Of a DNA stretch of 64,000 bases, positions 35,744 to 44,919 are shown one piece after another. The DNA is from Erwinia aphidicola (GTDB lineage Bacteria; Pseudomonadota; Gammaproteobacteria; Enterobacterales; Enterobacteriaceae), in NCBI RefSeq assembly GCF_014773485.1, contig NZ_JACXBP010000004.1:124001-188000 (forward strand), in the 5' to 3' direction. The notes under the pieces were generated by a model that was given only the letters and a program-made list of their open reading frames with translations, did no database searches and was not told where the DNA came from. A program made the translations under genes and the position numbers. Positions within the stretch are counted from its first letter, which is position 1. Each line of letters opens with the position of its first letter.

Positions 35744-38116
35744 ATGCCCTGGTCACTGCCGCGCGCGCTGCTTGTCTGCTCCCTGTTCCTGCCATTTTCT
35801 GTTCTTTCAGCACCTGCGGGCGATCTCCCGCTGATGCCGTGGCCGCAGCAGGTGGAGCAGCCGCAGGACGGCGGTAGCCTGGCGCTGACCACGCCGCTGG
35901 AGGTGAAGGTAAGCGGCGACGACCTGAGCGAAGCGCTGCCGCGCTGGCAGTTACGGCTGGCACGCCAGACCGGCAATCCGCGCCTGCCGGTTTCCAGCAG
36001 CGCCACCACGCTTAAGATCACCATTGCGCGAAAGGTGGCCCCTACGCCGCAGCCGGACAGCGATGAGAGCTACCGGCTGACGGTGAACGGCGCCGGGATA
36101 CAGCTCGACGCTGAGACGCGTTTTGGCGCGATGCGCGGCATGGAGACCCTGCTGCAGCTGGTGCATAACGGCGCGCTGCCGCTGGTCACCATCAACGACC
36201 GCCCGCGCTTCCCGTGGCGCGGTATTCTGATCGACTCTGCGCGCCACTTCCTGCCCATTGAGACGCTAAAGCGTCAGATCGACGGCATTGCCGCCGCAAA
36301 GATGAACGTGTTCCACTGGCATCTGACGGACGATCAGGGCTGGCGCTTCGCCTCCAGCCACTACCCGCAGCTGCAGGAAAAGGCCAGCGACGGCCTGTGG
36401 TACAGCCAGCAGCAGATGCGTGATATCGTCAGCTATGCCAGCGAGCGCGGCGTGCGCGTGGTGCCGGAGATCGACTTCCCGGGCCATGCTTCGGCGCTGG
36501 CGGTAGCGATGCCGCAGCTGATATCGGCGCCGGGACCGTATCAGATGGAGCGCGGCTGGGGGGTATTCAAGCCGCTGCTCGACCCGTCTAATGAGCAGGT
36601 CTATCAGTTTATCGACACCCTGGTGGGTGAAGTGTCGGCCATCTTCCCCGACCCCTATATCCATATCGGCGGCGATGAGGTCGATGCCAGCCAGTGGAAC
36701 AGCTCTGAGGCTATCCGGCAGTTTATGCAGCAGCAGGGGCTGAAGGATGCCCATGCGCTGCAGGCGTACTTTAATCAGCGCGTGGAGAAGATCCTCGAAA
36801 AGCATCGGCGCCAGATGGTCGGCTGGGATGAGATCTATCACCCCGACCTGCTGCGCAGCATTGTGATCCAGTCCTGGCAGGGGCCGGATGCGCTGGGTGA
36901 GGTGGCGAAAAACGACTATCGCGGCATTCTCTCCACCGGCTTTTATCTCGACCAGGCGCAGCCCGCCAGCTATCACTACCGTAATGAAGTGTGGCCACAG
37001 GGGCTGGAAGGCGCAGATCGGCTGCAGGACAAAGAAGTGGCCCAGAGCTGGCAGTTCACGCTGCCGCGCCTTAAGGGTAAGCCGCTGAGCGGGAGCTTTA
37101 CGCTGATTGACGCCGTCGGCGGCTGGCGCGGCTTTATTGATTTCGACGGGCGTTCACGCCGCATGGTGCGTGACGTGCGCTGGCTGGCGCCGAATCAGTT
37201 CACCTTCCGCGTCGACAGCTGGATGGGGGAGCTACAGCCGACCCTCAGCGTGACGGGGGACAAAATCAGCGGCTACTGGCGCATTGGCAACGTGCGCTAT
37301 CCGACGGCGGGCACCCGCCTGGCACAGACGCCGCCCGGCATTGCGCCTCCGGTGCCCGACGAGGCGCAGCTGCGCAATAATCTGCTGGGTGGCGAAGCCG
37401 CCCTGTGGGCCGAAATGGTTGATGAGAGCGTGATTGATGTGCGCCTGTGGCCCCGCGCTTTTGTGGTGGGTGAGCGCCTGTGGTCGGCGCAGGACGTCAA
37501 CAACGTGCAGAACATGTACCGACGGCTGGCGGCGGTCGACAGCTGGTCGGTGGTGTCGGTCGGTCTACAGCAGCACGCGCAGGAGCAGCTGCAAATGACC
37601 CGGCTGGCGAACAGCAGCGACATCATCCCCCTGCAGATTTTTGCCGAGGCGCTGGAGCCCGCGCAGTGGTATACCCGCCAGCACCTGAAATATCAGGCCG
37701 GGCACTACACGCTGGCCGAACCCTTTAATCGCCTGGCCGATATCCTGCCGGCGGAGAGCGATAAAGTGCGCGAACTGGACCATCAGGTCGATGCCCTGAT
37801 CGTCAATCGCGGCGACCGTCAGGCGCTGCAGGCGATTCGCCATCAGCTCAGAGCGTGGCAGCAAAATATCCCGCAGGTGGAGCCGCTGCTGGCGCAAAAC
37901 CCACAGCTGCGGCCACTGCTGCCGGTGGCGGGACAGGTGGCGGCGATCAGTCAGATGGGGCTGTCACTGCTGGATGCGATGGAGTCGGAGCGAACCTTCG
38001 GCGCACGCGAAGTGGCGAAGATGCATCAGCTGCTGGACCAGGCGGCACTCACGCAGGATGAAGTGGTGATTGCGCTGGTCTATCCGATTGAGAAATTATT
38101 GCGCTACGGGAAATAA
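35744..38116 (+). CDS. secreted GH20 beta-N-acetylhexosaminidase
   Basis: A 790-residue exported enzyme. A signal peptide (about 1-24, ending SVLSAPA) is followed by a GH20 N-terminal domain and the catalytic barrel with the HIGGDEVD motif; Asp311-Glu312 are the catalytic pair for substrate-assisted hydrolysis of terminal GlcNAc or GalNAc. About residues 415-545 form an inserted, beta-rich stretch before the barrel resumes with LLGGEAALWAEMVDES. It probably works in the periplasm on chitobiose or peptidoglycan- or glycoprotein-derived sugars. It stands alone with AAAGGA before the start. No nag or chi genes are adjacent. Confidence 0.88.
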   Translation: MPWSLPRALLVCSLFLPFSVLSAPAGDLPLMPWPQQVEQPQDGGSLALTTPLEVKVSGDDLSEALPRWQLRLARQTGNPRLPVSSSATTLKITIARKVAPTPQPDSDESYRLTVNGAGIQLDAETRFGAMRGMETLLQLVHNGALPLVTINDRPRFPWRGILIDSARHFLPIETLKRQIDGIAAAKMNVFHWHLTDDQGWRFASSHYPQLQEKASDGLWYSQQQMRDIVSYASERGVRVVPEIDFPGHASALAVAMPQLISAPGPYQMERGWGVFKPLLDPSNEQVYQFIDTLVGEVSAIFPDPYIHIGGDEVDASQWNSSEAIRQFMQQQGLKDAHALQAYFNQRVEKILEKHRRQMVGWDEIYHPDLLRSIVIQSWQGPDALGEVAKNDYRGILSTGFYLDQAQPASYHYRNEVWPQGLEGADRLQDKEVAQSWQFTLPRLKGKPLSGSFTLIDAVGGWRGFIDFDGRSRRMVRDVRWLAPNQFTFRVDSWMGELQPTLSVTGDKISGYWRIGNVRYPTAGTRLAQTPPGIAPPVPDEAQLRNNLLGGEAALWAEMVDESVIDVRLWPRAFVVGERLWSAQDVNNVQNMYRRLAAVDSWSVVSVGLQQHAQEQLQMTRLANSSDIIPLQIFAEALEPAQWYTRQHLKYQAGHYTLAEPFNRLADILPAESDKVRELDHQVDALIVNRGDRQALQAIRHQLRAWQQNIPQVEPLLAQNPQLRPLLPVAGQVAAISQMGLSLLDAMESERTFGAREVAKMHQLLDQAALTQDEVVIALVYPIEKLLRYGK

Positions 38117-38120
38117 CTGC

Positions 38121-38188
38121 GGGTCGATCGCTGATCGACCCCTACGAAATGGGGAATGACTGCGGGTCGATCGCCGATCGACCCCGAC
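38121..38188. repeat. tandem pair of REP-like palindromes
   Basis: Two copies in the same orientation, 43 bp apart: gggtcgatc-gct-gatcgaccc then CTAC (38121-38145), and gggtcgatc-gcc-gatcgaccc then CGAC (38164-38188). Both are preceded by actgc. They lie between convergent hexosaminidase and ridA genes and could also act as terminators. Confidence 0.75.
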
Positions 38189-38209
38189 AAATTAACGCAT
38201 GCGCGCCGC

Positions 38210-38596
38210 TTAACGGCGAACGGCAATCGCTTCGATTTCGATTTTCACATCTTTTGGCAGGCGCGCCACTTCCACACAGGAACGTGCAGGGAAGCTGGCG
38301 TTGTGCTCAGTGAAGAACGCTTCGTAAGTGGCGTTAACGGTAGCAAAGTCGTTGAGATCCTTAACGAACACCGTAGTTTTCACGATATCGCCCACTTTCA
38401 GACCGGCTGCTTCCACAATGGCCTGCACGTTTTCCAGCGACTGGCGCGCCTGTGCAGCGATATCGTCGGCAACCGCGCCGGTTTTTGGATCGACCGGGAT
38501 CTGGCCGGAAGTGATGATCATACTGCCAAGATCGACACCCTGAACGTAAGGTCCGATGGCGGCTGGGGCATTTTCCGTACTGATTTCACGCGACAT
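38210..38596 (-). CDS. ridA: 2-iminobutanoate/2-iminopropanoate deaminase
   Basis: A 128-residue RidA/YjgF protein, the E. coli length. The conserved arginine in the C-terminal half (ARSCVEVARLPKD) and the FTEHNASFPARS-type region form the trimer active site. It hydrolyses reactive enamine/imine intermediates released by PLP enzymes such as threonine dehydratase. It lies next to pyrI, as in E. coli, but 180 bp of repeat-rich DNA separates them. Confidence 0.95.
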   Translation of the reverse strand: MSREISTENAPAAIGPYVQGVDLGSMIITSGQIPVDPKTGAVADDIAAQARQSLENVQAIVEAAGLKVGDIVKTTVFVKDLNDFATVNATYEAFFTEHNASFPARSCVEVARLPKDVKIEIEAIAVRR

Positions 38597-38630
38597 AGTT
38601 TCTCCTGAAGGTGTTTGTTAGGGGGATTGC

Positions 38631-38693
38631 GGGTCGGGCATGCCCGACCCCTACAAAACGCAATTCTCCGTAGGGGTGAGGCATGCCTCGCCC
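38631..38693. repeat. head-to-head REP-like pair between ridA and pyrI
   Basis: The left unit is a perfect 20-bp palindrome gggtcgggca-tgcccgaccc followed by CTAC (38631-38654). The right unit is GTAG followed by gggtgaggca-tgcctcgccc (38670-38693; one G-T pair). The two heads face each other across 15 bp. Confidence 0.8.
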
Positions 38694-38731
38694 TGTGTTT
38701 ACCGGGCATGCCTCGCCCTGGTATTTACCGG
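38681..38731. repeat. 25/26-bp direct duplication
   Basis: The stretch gcatgcctcgccctg...tttaccgg occurs at 38681-38705 and again at 38706-38731 with small differences in the middle. It begins inside the right REP-like arm and so duplicates half of it, and probably arose by slippage at the palindrome. Confidence 0.8.
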
Positions 38732-38776
38732 GCACGTGGAACATCCTGCCCACGCAACACGGCAATTGCAATGGGG

Positions 38777-39241
38777 TTAATCGCTGGCCATCACCACATG
38801 GTGCGCGAACTCTTTCTCACAGTATTTGCACTTCAGGTGCAGCTCGTGCTGGCGCTGTTTCACCGCGAAGCTGGAAAACACCGGCTCGCTGCGGCTGATG
38901 CAGTTGCTGTTCGGGCAGGTCAGGACGCGCTCGATGCGATCCGGCAGGGTCGGCGCTATCTTCGCCACCACATTGTAATCGTCGATGCGGTTCACGGTGG
39001 CATGCGGCGCATACACCGCCAGCTGGTTCACCTGGTCGTCGGTCAGGAAGGTGTTTTCAATCTTGATCAGGTCTTTACGCCCCATCTCGCCCGATGGCAG
39101 ATTAAGGCCGATGGTGATGCGCTGGTCGGTTTCCGTCAGGCGGAACAGCGACAGCAGCTTAAAGCCGATGTGCGCCGGGATATGGTCAATCACCGTGCCG
39201 CGTTTGATTGCTTCAACCTGTAATTTATTATCTTGCGTCAT
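38777..39241 (-). CDS. pyrI: aspartate carbamoyltransferase regulatory chain
   Basis: A 154-residue regulatory subunit (E. coli 153). The N-terminal allosteric domain includes [22 protein letters not shown]; the C-terminal zinc domain has four cysteines in CPNSNC and CKYC. It binds CTP, UTP or ATP and tunes the catalytic trimers of PyrB. It follows pyrB by 10 bp in the pyrLBI operon. Confidence 0.97.
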   Translation of the reverse strand: MTQDNKLQVEAIKRGTVIDHIPAHIGFKLLSLFRLTETDQRITIGLNLPSGEMGRKDLIKIENTFLTDDQVNQLAVYAPHATVNRIDDYNVVAKIAPTLPDRIERVLTCPNSNCISRSEPVFSSFAVKQRQHELHLKCKYCEKEFAHHVVMASD

Positions 39242-39251
39242 GATTATCCCC

Positions 39252-40190
39252 TTACAGAGCCGCTTCGCTGTTCAGTACCAGCGCCAGAAGTGCCTGACGC
39301 GCATAAATGCCGTTGCCGGCCTGCTGGAAGTACCAGGCGTGCGGCGTGGCGTCGACGTCGGTATCAATTTCGTCAATGCGCGGCAGCGGGTGCAGCACCT
39401 TCATGTTGTCGCGCGCGCCCGCCAGATCGGCGGCACGCAGGATAAACTGCGCCTTCACGTTGGCGTATTCCGACGGATCCAGCCGCTCTTTCTGCACGCG
39501 GGTCATATACAGAATATCGACCTGCGGCACCACCTCTTCGATGCTGTCATGACGCGTCCAGACAATCCCTTTCTCATCGAGCATATCGGTGATGTAGGCC
39601 GGCATTGCCAGCGCATCCGGGGCGATAAAGTAGAAGCGGTTGCCGTCAAACTTTGCCAGCGCCTGCGCCAGCGAGTGCACGGTACGGCCATACTTCAGGT
39701 CGCCGACCATTGCCACGTTGAGGTTGCTCAGGCGGCCCTGGGTCTCCTGAATGGTGAACAGGTCGAGCAGCGTCTGGGTCGGGTGCTGGTTAGCGCCATC
39801 GCCGGCGTTGAGGATCGGCACGCCGCCGGAGAACTCGGTCGCCAGGCGCGCGGCCCCTTCCTGCGGGTGACGCATCACAATGGCATCAACGTAGGTGCCA
39901 ATCACCGAAATGGTATCCGCCAGGGTTTCGCCTTTCTTGCCCAGCGAGGTGTTGCCACCGTCGGCAAAACCGACCACCGACGCGCCAAGGCGATGCATGG
40001 CGGTTTCAAACGACAGGCGGGTACGGGTGGAGGCCTCAAAGAAGCAGCTGGCAATCACGTTATGCTTCAGCAGCTCCGGCTGCGGATTGGCCTTCAGGCT
40101 GGCGGCGGTACGCAGCACCAGCTCCAGCTCGTCACGGTTGAGGTCGTTAATTGAAATAATATGTTTGTGATAGAGCGGGTTAGCGGCCAT
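39252..40190 (-). CDS. pyrB: aspartate carbamoyltransferase catalytic chain
   Basis: A 312-residue enzyme (E. coli 311). The carbamoyl phosphate motif STRTRLSFE and the HPLPRIDEI loop are intact. It makes carbamoyl-aspartate, the committed step of pyrimidine synthesis. I use the ATG at 40190, which has GGAGAG five bases upstream and gives [13 protein letters not shown]; the longer frame adds nine unlikely residues. Expression is governed by the upstream leader peptide gene and UTP-sensitive attenuator. Confidence 0.97.
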   Translation of the reverse strand: MAANPLYHKHIISINDLNRDELELVLRTAASLKANPQPELLKHNVIASCFFEASTRTRLSFETAMHRLGASVVGFADGGNTSLGKKGETLADTISVIGTYVDAIVMRHPQEGAARLATEFSGGVPILNAGDGANQHPTQTLLDLFTIQETQGRLSNLNVAMVGDLKYGRTVHSLAQALAKFDGNRFYFIAPDALAMPAYITDMLDEKGIVWTRHDSIEEVVPQVDILYMTRVQKERLDPSEYANVKAQFILRAADLAGARDNMKVLHPLPRIDEIDTDVDATPHAWYFQQAGNGIYARQALLALVLNSEAAL

Positions 40191-40288
40191 CTTCACTCTC
40201 CTCTTGCTCGTCATCATTCATGATCCAGCTGTGTTGGCTGCCTTTGTTCACCCCGGTCACTGGCTGATGTAAGCTTCCGGGGATTCAC

Positions 40289-40474
40289 TCAGTTGCCGCC
40301 TTGCTGCATCAGGAATGCTATAGAGCAAAGCATTTGCATTGAATTTCGGGCAAAAAAAAGCCCCTCAATGAGGGGCTTTTTTTGATGATCGGGAGTGCCA
40401 CGGAAGGAAAAAGCATGCTGCCCGCCACGATTACGGTGCGTCAGTTCGGCATTTTTCTGGCTGTTTGATTTCAT
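40289..40474 (-). CDS. pyrL: pyrBI operon leader peptide
   Basis: A 61-residue leader open frame starting at the ATG at 40474 with the site GGGAGG four bases upstream. It runs through the U-rich pause tract (read as HAFSF in the peptide) and across the attenuator stem (read as KKPLIEGLFFARN), and ends 98 bp before pyrB. When UTP is low, RNA polymerase pauses at the U-tract, the ribosome catches up and blocks the terminator. The E. coli leader is 44 residues; sequence conservation is confined to the end of the attenuator, which is normal for leader peptides. Confidence 0.78.
   Translation of the reverse strand: MKSNSQKNAELTHRNRGGQHAFSFRGTPDHQKKPLIEGLFFARNSMQMLCSIAFLMQQGGN
40352..40384 (-). 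terminator. pyrBI attenuator
   Basis: A perfect stem, agcccctc with gaggggct around aat, flanked by eight A on one side and seven to eight T on the other, so it can terminate in both directions. On the minus strand it is the attenuator between the leader start and pyrB. A U-rich pause sequence (CTTTTTCCTTCC) precedes it by about 25 bases. Confidence 0.9.
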
Positions 40475-40498
40475 GCATCCTCCCGGCAAACGGGGTGC

Positions 40499-40526
40499 AT
40501 TATACGCATTCACCTGGCGGCGGCAA
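40499..40526 (-). promoter_or_regulatory. pyrLBI promoter
   Basis: On the minus strand TTGCCG (40526-40521) and a perfect TATAAT (40504-40499) are spaced by 16 bp. The predicted start region reads GTTTGCCGGGAGG (from 40491), close to the E. coli AATTTGCCGGGAGG start where UTP-dependent reiterative transcription occurs. Confidence 0.8.
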
Positions 40527-40566
40527 GCGAAAATCGCCGCGCAGGTAATCGTTTGCTCTGGCTGAT

Positions 40567-41577
40567 TTAGCCGGGCTGCGCCAGGGTCGCCACCATCACT
40601 GCCTTGATGGTGTGCAGACGGTTTTCCGCCTGATCAAACACCACGCTGTGCGCGGATTCAAACACCTCGTCCGTCACTTCCATGCCGCCGTGCAGATCGT
40701 ACTGCTGCGCCATCTGCTGGCCGAGCGTGGTCTGGTCGTCGTGGAACGCAGGCAGGCAGTGCAGGAACTTCACCTGCGGGTTGCCGGTAGCCTGCAGCAT
40801 CGCCATATTGACCTGGTAAGGGCGCAGCAGGGCAATTCGCTCCTGCCACACCTCTTTCGGCTCGCCCATCGACACCCAGACGTCGGTATAGATAAAGTCG
40901 GCACCTTTGACCGCCGCGTGAATATCGGCCGTCAGGGTGATTTTGCCGCCGGTTTTCTCCGCCACCTTGCGGCACTCGGCGACCAGCTCCGCGTCCGGCC
41001 AGCAACTTTCCGGCGCGGCGAGGCGCAGGTCGATGCCCATCAGCGCGGCGGCTTCCAGCAGGGTATTACCCATATTGTTGTGAGTATCGCCGACGTAGGT
41101 CAGCGTCATCTGGCTGAACGCTTTTTCCGGCAGATGTTCCTGCATGGTCAGCAGGTCGGCCAGCAGCTGGGTAGGGTGGAACTCGTTAGTCAGCCCGTTC
41201 CATACCGGCACGCCGGCATGTTCAGCCAGCGACTCCACCAGCGCCTGGCCGTGGCCGCGATACTGGATGGCATGGTACATGCGGCCCAGCACGCGGGCGG
41301 TATCCTTCATCGACTCTTTATGGCCTATCTGGCTGCCGCTAGGGCCAAGATAGGTGACGTTGGCGCCCTGATCGAATGCGGCAACTTCGAAAGAGCATCG
41401 GGTACGGGTCGAGTCTTTTTCGAAGATGAGCGCAATATTCTTGCCTTTCAGGTGCTGAATTTCTTCGCCATTTTTCTTGTCAGTCTTCAGCGTGGCCGCC
41501 AGCGCCAGCAGGCCGGTGATTTCAGCGGGAGTGAAATCCAGCAGCCTGAGAAAGTGACGGTGATATAAGTGACTCAT
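40567..41577 (-). CDS. argI: ornithine carbamoyltransferase
   Basis: A 336-residue ornithine transcarbamylase (E. coli ArgI 334). It has the carbamoyl phosphate motif STRTRCSFE and the [10 protein letters not shown] ornithine loop with the catalytic cysteine. It makes citrulline in arginine biosynthesis. Tandem ARG boxes upstream (41601-41635) show ArgR repression. It is divergent from rraB, as in E. coli. Confidence 0.96.
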   Translation of the reverse strand: MSHLYHRHFLRLLDFTPAEITGLLALAATLKTDKKNGEEIQHLKGKNIALIFEKDSTRTRCSFEVAAFDQGANVTYLGPSGSQIGHKESMKDTARVLGRMYHAIQYRGHGQALVESLAEHAGVPVWNGLTNEFHPTQLLADLLTMQEHLPEKAFSQMTLTYVGDTHNNMGNTLLEAAALMGIDLRLAAPESCWPDAELVAECRKVAEKTGGKITLTADIHAAVKGADFIYTDVWVSMGEPKEVWQERIALLRPYQVNMAMLQATGNPQVKFLHCLPAFHDDQTTLGQQMAQQYDLHGGMEVTDEVFESAHSVVFDQAENRLHTIKAVMVATLAQPG

Positions 41578-41600
41578 AACGCACTCCGGATAACCTTTAA

Positions 41601-41635
41601 TGAATTAAAATTCAATTTAACCGTATGAATATGCA
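41601..41635 (-). promoter_or_regulatory. tandem ARG boxes of argI
   Basis: Box 1, tgaattaaaattca (41601-41614), matches all ten fixed positions of the ARG box core. Box 2, cgtatgaatatgca (41622-41635), matches seven of ten. Their centres are 21 bp apart, the spacing bound by one ArgR hexamer. Confidence 0.85.
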
Positions 41636-41733
41636 TTTTCAACCCCGGCGTGAAGAAACTTTTGTTTAAAGGTAGTGGCGCGGAGGGCACTGTGGGAAAA
41701 TACTGGAAATAACGCCCTAATGAGGAATGGATC

Positions 41734-42156
41734 ATGGCTAACGAAGCATTGTTGGAAGAGCAGCGTGAAGAGACGCGGCTGATTATTGAAGAGCTGCTGG
41801 ATGATGGCAGCGACCCTGATGCACTGTACACCATTGAGCATCATCTCTCCTGTGACAGCTTCGACGCGCTGGAAAAAGCCGCGGTAGAAGCCTTCAAGCT
41901 GGGCTATGAAGTGACTGAACCCGAAGAGCTGGATCTGGAAGATGGCACCAAAGTGCAGTGCTGCGACATCATCAGTGAGAGCGCGCTGACCGCCGAGCTG
42001 ATTGACGCGCAGGTTGAGCAGCTGATTGACCTGGTGGCGAAGTTTAACGTCGACTACGACGGCTGGGGCACCTACTTCGAAGATCCCGACGGCGAAGAGG
42101 AAGACGACGAAGACGGCGAAGAGATCGACGGCGAAGACAACGGCATCCGCCATTAA
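41734..42156 (+). CDS. rraB: ribonuclease E inhibitor RraB
   Basis: A 140-residue acidic protein (E. coli 138) with the N terminus [30 protein letters not shown] and a C-terminal run of Asp and Glu. RraB binds the scaffold domain of RNase E and changes degradosome composition and mRNA decay. ATG preceded by GAGGAA. A REP-like palindrome separates it from miaE. Confidence 0.95.
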   Translation: MANEALLEEQREETRLIIEELLDDGSDPDALYTIEHHLSCDSFDALEKAAVEAFKLGYEVTEPEELDLEDGTKVQCCDIISESALTAELIDAQVEQLIDLVAKFNVDYDGWGTYFEDPDGEEEDDEDGEEIDGEDNGIRH

Positions 42157-42169
42157 TTTTGTATCAGAC

Positions 42170-42193
42170 GGGTCAGGCATGCCTGACCCCTAC
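42170..42193. repeat. REP-like palindrome between rraB and miaE
   Basis: A perfect 20-bp palindrome gggtcaggca-tgcctgaccc followed by CTAC. It ends only 13 bp before the miaE start and so may touch its ribosome site. Confidence 0.8.
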
Positions 42194-42206
42194 AGAGTTT
42201 GCTTTG

Positions 42207-42965
42207 ATGAACATCGAACACCTTCTTGCCCCCGTCACCCGCTTCCTGCACTGCCGCACCCCGCAAGCCTGGATTGATGCCGCGCGCCAGCCGGAAAACC
42301 TGGCAACGCTGCTCACCGACCACCTGGTGTGCGAGCTGAAAGCGGCCCAGACCGCAATGTGGCTGATCCGCAAATACGTGGCCGACAAAGAGAGCGGCGA
42401 TGCGCTGCTGGCGTGGCTGAAACCGTGGGAAAACTTTGTCCACAACGACCAGGCCGATCTCACTTTCCTTGAACAGCACAAAGGGTTGTCGAAAACCATT
42501 ATCAGCCGCGAAGAGGTGCCTTACGGCGACGAGCTGGTGGATAAGATGGTGCTGCTGATTAAAGAGGAGCTGCACCACTTTTATCAGGTGCTGGAGATTA
42601 TGCAGGCGCGCGGCATCCCCTATGCGCGCATTACCGCCAGCCGCTATGCCAAAGGATTACTGCGCGAAGTGGCAACCCATGAGCCGCAAACGCTGGTGGA
42701 TAAGCTGATCTGCGGGGCGTATATCGAGGCGCGATCCTGCGAACGCTTTGCCAGCCTGGCGCCGCATCTCGATCGGGAGCTGGCGGCATTCTATGTCTCG
42801 CTGCTGCGCTCCGAGGCGCGCCACTATCAGGATTATCTGGCGCTGGCGGCGCTGATTTCGCCGACGGATATCACGGCGCGAGTGCAGAAGATGGGTGAGG
42901 TCGAAGCGCGCTTAATCAGCGAACCGGACAGCCAGCTGCGCTTTCACAGCGGCGTGCCGGTCTGA
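42207..42965 (+). CDS. miaE: tRNA-(ms2io6A37) hydroxylase
   Basis: A 252-residue non-haem diiron monooxygenase. Two ExxH-type iron motifs can be seen in the ferritin-like helices (KEELHHFYQVLE and RSEARHYQDYL), with further glutamates in DHLVCELKAAQ and GAYIEARSCERF. It hydroxylates the ms2i6A base at tRNA position 37 using oxygen. E. coli lacks it; Salmonella has it beside argI, as here. The ATG at 42207 gives MNIEHLLAPV; the longer frame would run through the repeat. The ribosome site is weak. Confidence 0.93.
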   Translation: MNIEHLLAPVTRFLHCRTPQAWIDAARQPENLATLLTDHLVCELKAAQTAMWLIRKYVADKESGDALLAWLKPWENFVHNDQADLTFLEQHKGLSKTIISREEVPYGDELVDKMVLLIKEELHHFYQVLEIMQARGIPYARITASRYAKGLLREVATHEPQTLVDKLICGAYIEARSCERFASLAPHLDRELAAFYVSLLRSEARHYQDYLALAALISPTDITARVQKMGEVEARLISEPDSQLRFHSGVPV

Positions 42966-43003
42966 CAGGGTTGGGGGGCGCTTGGGTGGTGCGCCCGCCA
43001 CGG

Positions 43004-43507
43004 TTACAAACTTTTCAGCATCGTCACTTCGCAGTCGACATGGCCGGTAAAGCCCATCGGCCCGTCGATATGGGAAAAACCGAGGTGCTCATACAGGCGG
43101 ATTGCGCGCGTGAGCGAAGCGGTGGTTTCCAGGTAGCAGCGCTTAAAGCCGCACTCGCGGGCGTAATCCATGGCCTGAATCGCCAGGCGACGTGCCAGCC
43201 CGAGGCCGCGCACCTGCGGCAGGAAATACATTTTCTGCAGCTCGCAGACATCGGCATCGCTGCCCGCCAGCGGTGCGACACCGCCACCGCCCACCACTTT
43301 CCCTTCCAGTTCGACCACCCAATAGGCGCAGCTGGCTGCGCTGTAAACCTCAAACAGATGATCGAGATTCGGGTCGGAGACGGTATAGCCTTTATCCGCC
43401 GTCAGGCCAAATTCGGCAGACACGGCGCGGATTACGGCGGCAATGTGGGGATTATCCGCAGCAGCGATCGGGCGCACCAGCAGGGTGGAATTTATAGCGG
43501 TAGTCAT
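43004..43507 (-). CDS. yjgM: GNAT-family N-acetyltransferase
   Basis: A 167-residue acetyltransferase, the length of E. coli YjgM. The acetyl-CoA loop is [14 protein letters not shown] (about residues 100-113), followed by [10 protein letters not shown] and YEHLGF. It is convergent with miaE, whose stop is 38 bp away across a small gggcgc/gcgccc stem (42976-42996). The acceptor substrate is not established with confidence. Confidence 0.88.
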   Translation of the reverse strand: MTTAINSTLLVRPIAAADNPHIAAVIRAVSAEFGLTADKGYTVSDPNLDHLFEVYSAASCAYWVVELEGKVVGGGGVAPLAGSDADVCELQKMYFLPQVRGLGLARRLAIQAMDYARECGFKRCYLETTASLTRAIRLYEHLGFSHIDGPMGFTGHVDCEVTMLKSL

Positions 43508-43731
43508 AACTCAGGCTCATAGCAGTTCGGCAGCAGGTAAGTGTAATAACACTGGTGGCGTATTGATGCAATGCCTGCGCAGTGGCAACGCCCCTGAGAG
43601 ACCGCTATTAAGCTGAATGATAATTATTTATTGTCCGTTTCTGAGGGGCATGCTTAAATAGCCGCGCTACTTATTTAACTTTAATAATCTGCCTGGCAGA
43701 TAACTATTCTTATTTTCAGGAAGAAAATCTA

Positions 43732-44919
43732 ATGGAAAACAATACCTCGACTTCACAGCGCCATGCTGTGCTGTTTCATGGCCGTTCCGGCGAATATTTC
43801 TCTATCTGGCTGGTCAATGCATTACTGACCATCATTACCCTGGGGATTTATTCCGCCTGGGCGACCGTGCGCCGCCGCCGTTATTTCTATGGCAATACCG
43901 AAATCGCCGGTGACCGTTTTGATTATCATGCCCGCCCGATCGACATTCTGAAAGGGCGCATTATTGTCTTTGTCGGTCTGGTGCTGTTCTTTATTCTCTC
44001 CGCCGCATTGCCGACCATTTCACTGGTGTTCCTGCTGGCGTTCTTTGCGCTGGTGCCGTGGATTGTGGTGCGCAGCTGGCGCTACAACGCGCTGATGAGC
44101 AGCTTCCGCGGCGTGCGCTTTAACTATCACTGCCGCATTGGTCGCGCTTACTGGACCATGTATCTGGCACCGGTGCTGATGATTGCCGCCCTGTATCTGG
44201 TGGTGGGTATGATTGCCATGATGGCGGCGACCAGCGGCAATATCAGCGCGGCCCTGACCGTCGGCGTGCTGTGCTTTGTGCTGTTCCTCGCCGGGCTGGC
44301 AGCGGTGCAGGGCACGGTTGCGGCAATGAATCACGACCTGTATATCAATAATATGTTTTACGGCCAGCAGCCCTTTAAGGCTGAGCTGCAGAAAAAGACC
44401 TTTATCAAAATGGTATTAATCAGCTTCGCGATTATGCTGCCATTCCTGATTGTCGCCGGGATGCTGATTGGCTCGCTGTTTATTTCGCTTATTTATGCCG
44501 CCGCGATGGGCATGAGCGATCCAGCGATGATGGGCAACCTGATGGGCGGCAATCTGTTTAATATTTTCCTGACCTTTGTGGTGTTAATTTTCGGCGGGCT
44601 GGTTTCCTCCGCCTATTTAATTGCCGCACAGCGCAATTATGTTTTCGGCCAGACTCAGCTTGGTGAAAAACTGCGCCTTAAGTCAACTTTATCGACAGGT
44701 TCATTCCTTGCGCTGACGCTGACCAATACCCTGATTGTGATCTTCACGCTGGGCCTGGGTGCGCCAATTGCTGAAATTCGTCTGGCGCGCTATCTGGCGA
44801 ACGCCACCGCGCTGGAAGGCGATATCTCCCTGCTGGATATCAGTGCGCACCACGAATCGGCGCGTACCGCCGTGGCGGAAGAAGTGGTGGCGGCGTTCGA
44901 TCTTAACCCGGGCATCTGA
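43732..44919 (+). CDS. yjgN: YjgN-like DUF898 membrane protein
   Basis: A 395-residue polytopic protein of the DUF898 family (E. coli YjgN 398). It begins with a soluble VLFHGRSGEYFSIWLVN stretch and has about eight helices. The function is unknown. Its position between yjgM and valS equals E. coli yjgN, though sequence similarity to that protein is limited. It overlaps the downstream M48 protease gene by one base (TGATG), so the two are translated together and may act as a pair. Confidence 0.85.
   Translation: MENNTSTSQRHAVLFHGRSGEYFSIWLVNALLTIITLGIYSAWATVRRRRYFYGNTEIAGDRFDYHARPIDILKGRIIVFVGLVLFFILSAALPTISLVFLLAFFALVPWIVVRSWRYNALMSSFRGVRFNYHCRIGRAYWTMYLAPVLMIAALYLVVGMIAMMAATSGNISAALTVGVLCFVLFLAGLAAVQGTVAAMNHDLYINNMFYGQQPFKAELQKKTFIKMVLISFAIMLPFLIVAGMLIGSLFISLIYAAAMGMSDPAMMGNLMGGNLFNIFLTFVVLIFGGLVSSAYLIAAQRNYVFGQTQLGEKLRLKSTLSTGSFLALTLTNTLIVIFTLGLGAPIAEIRLARYLANATALEGDISLLDISAHHESARTAVAEEVVAAFDLNPGI

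Noticed and set aside
38121..38731. Possible CRISPR array from repeated units near ridA
   Set aside because: The repeats are short palindromes of unequal sequence and spacing, with no spacer pattern or cas genes.
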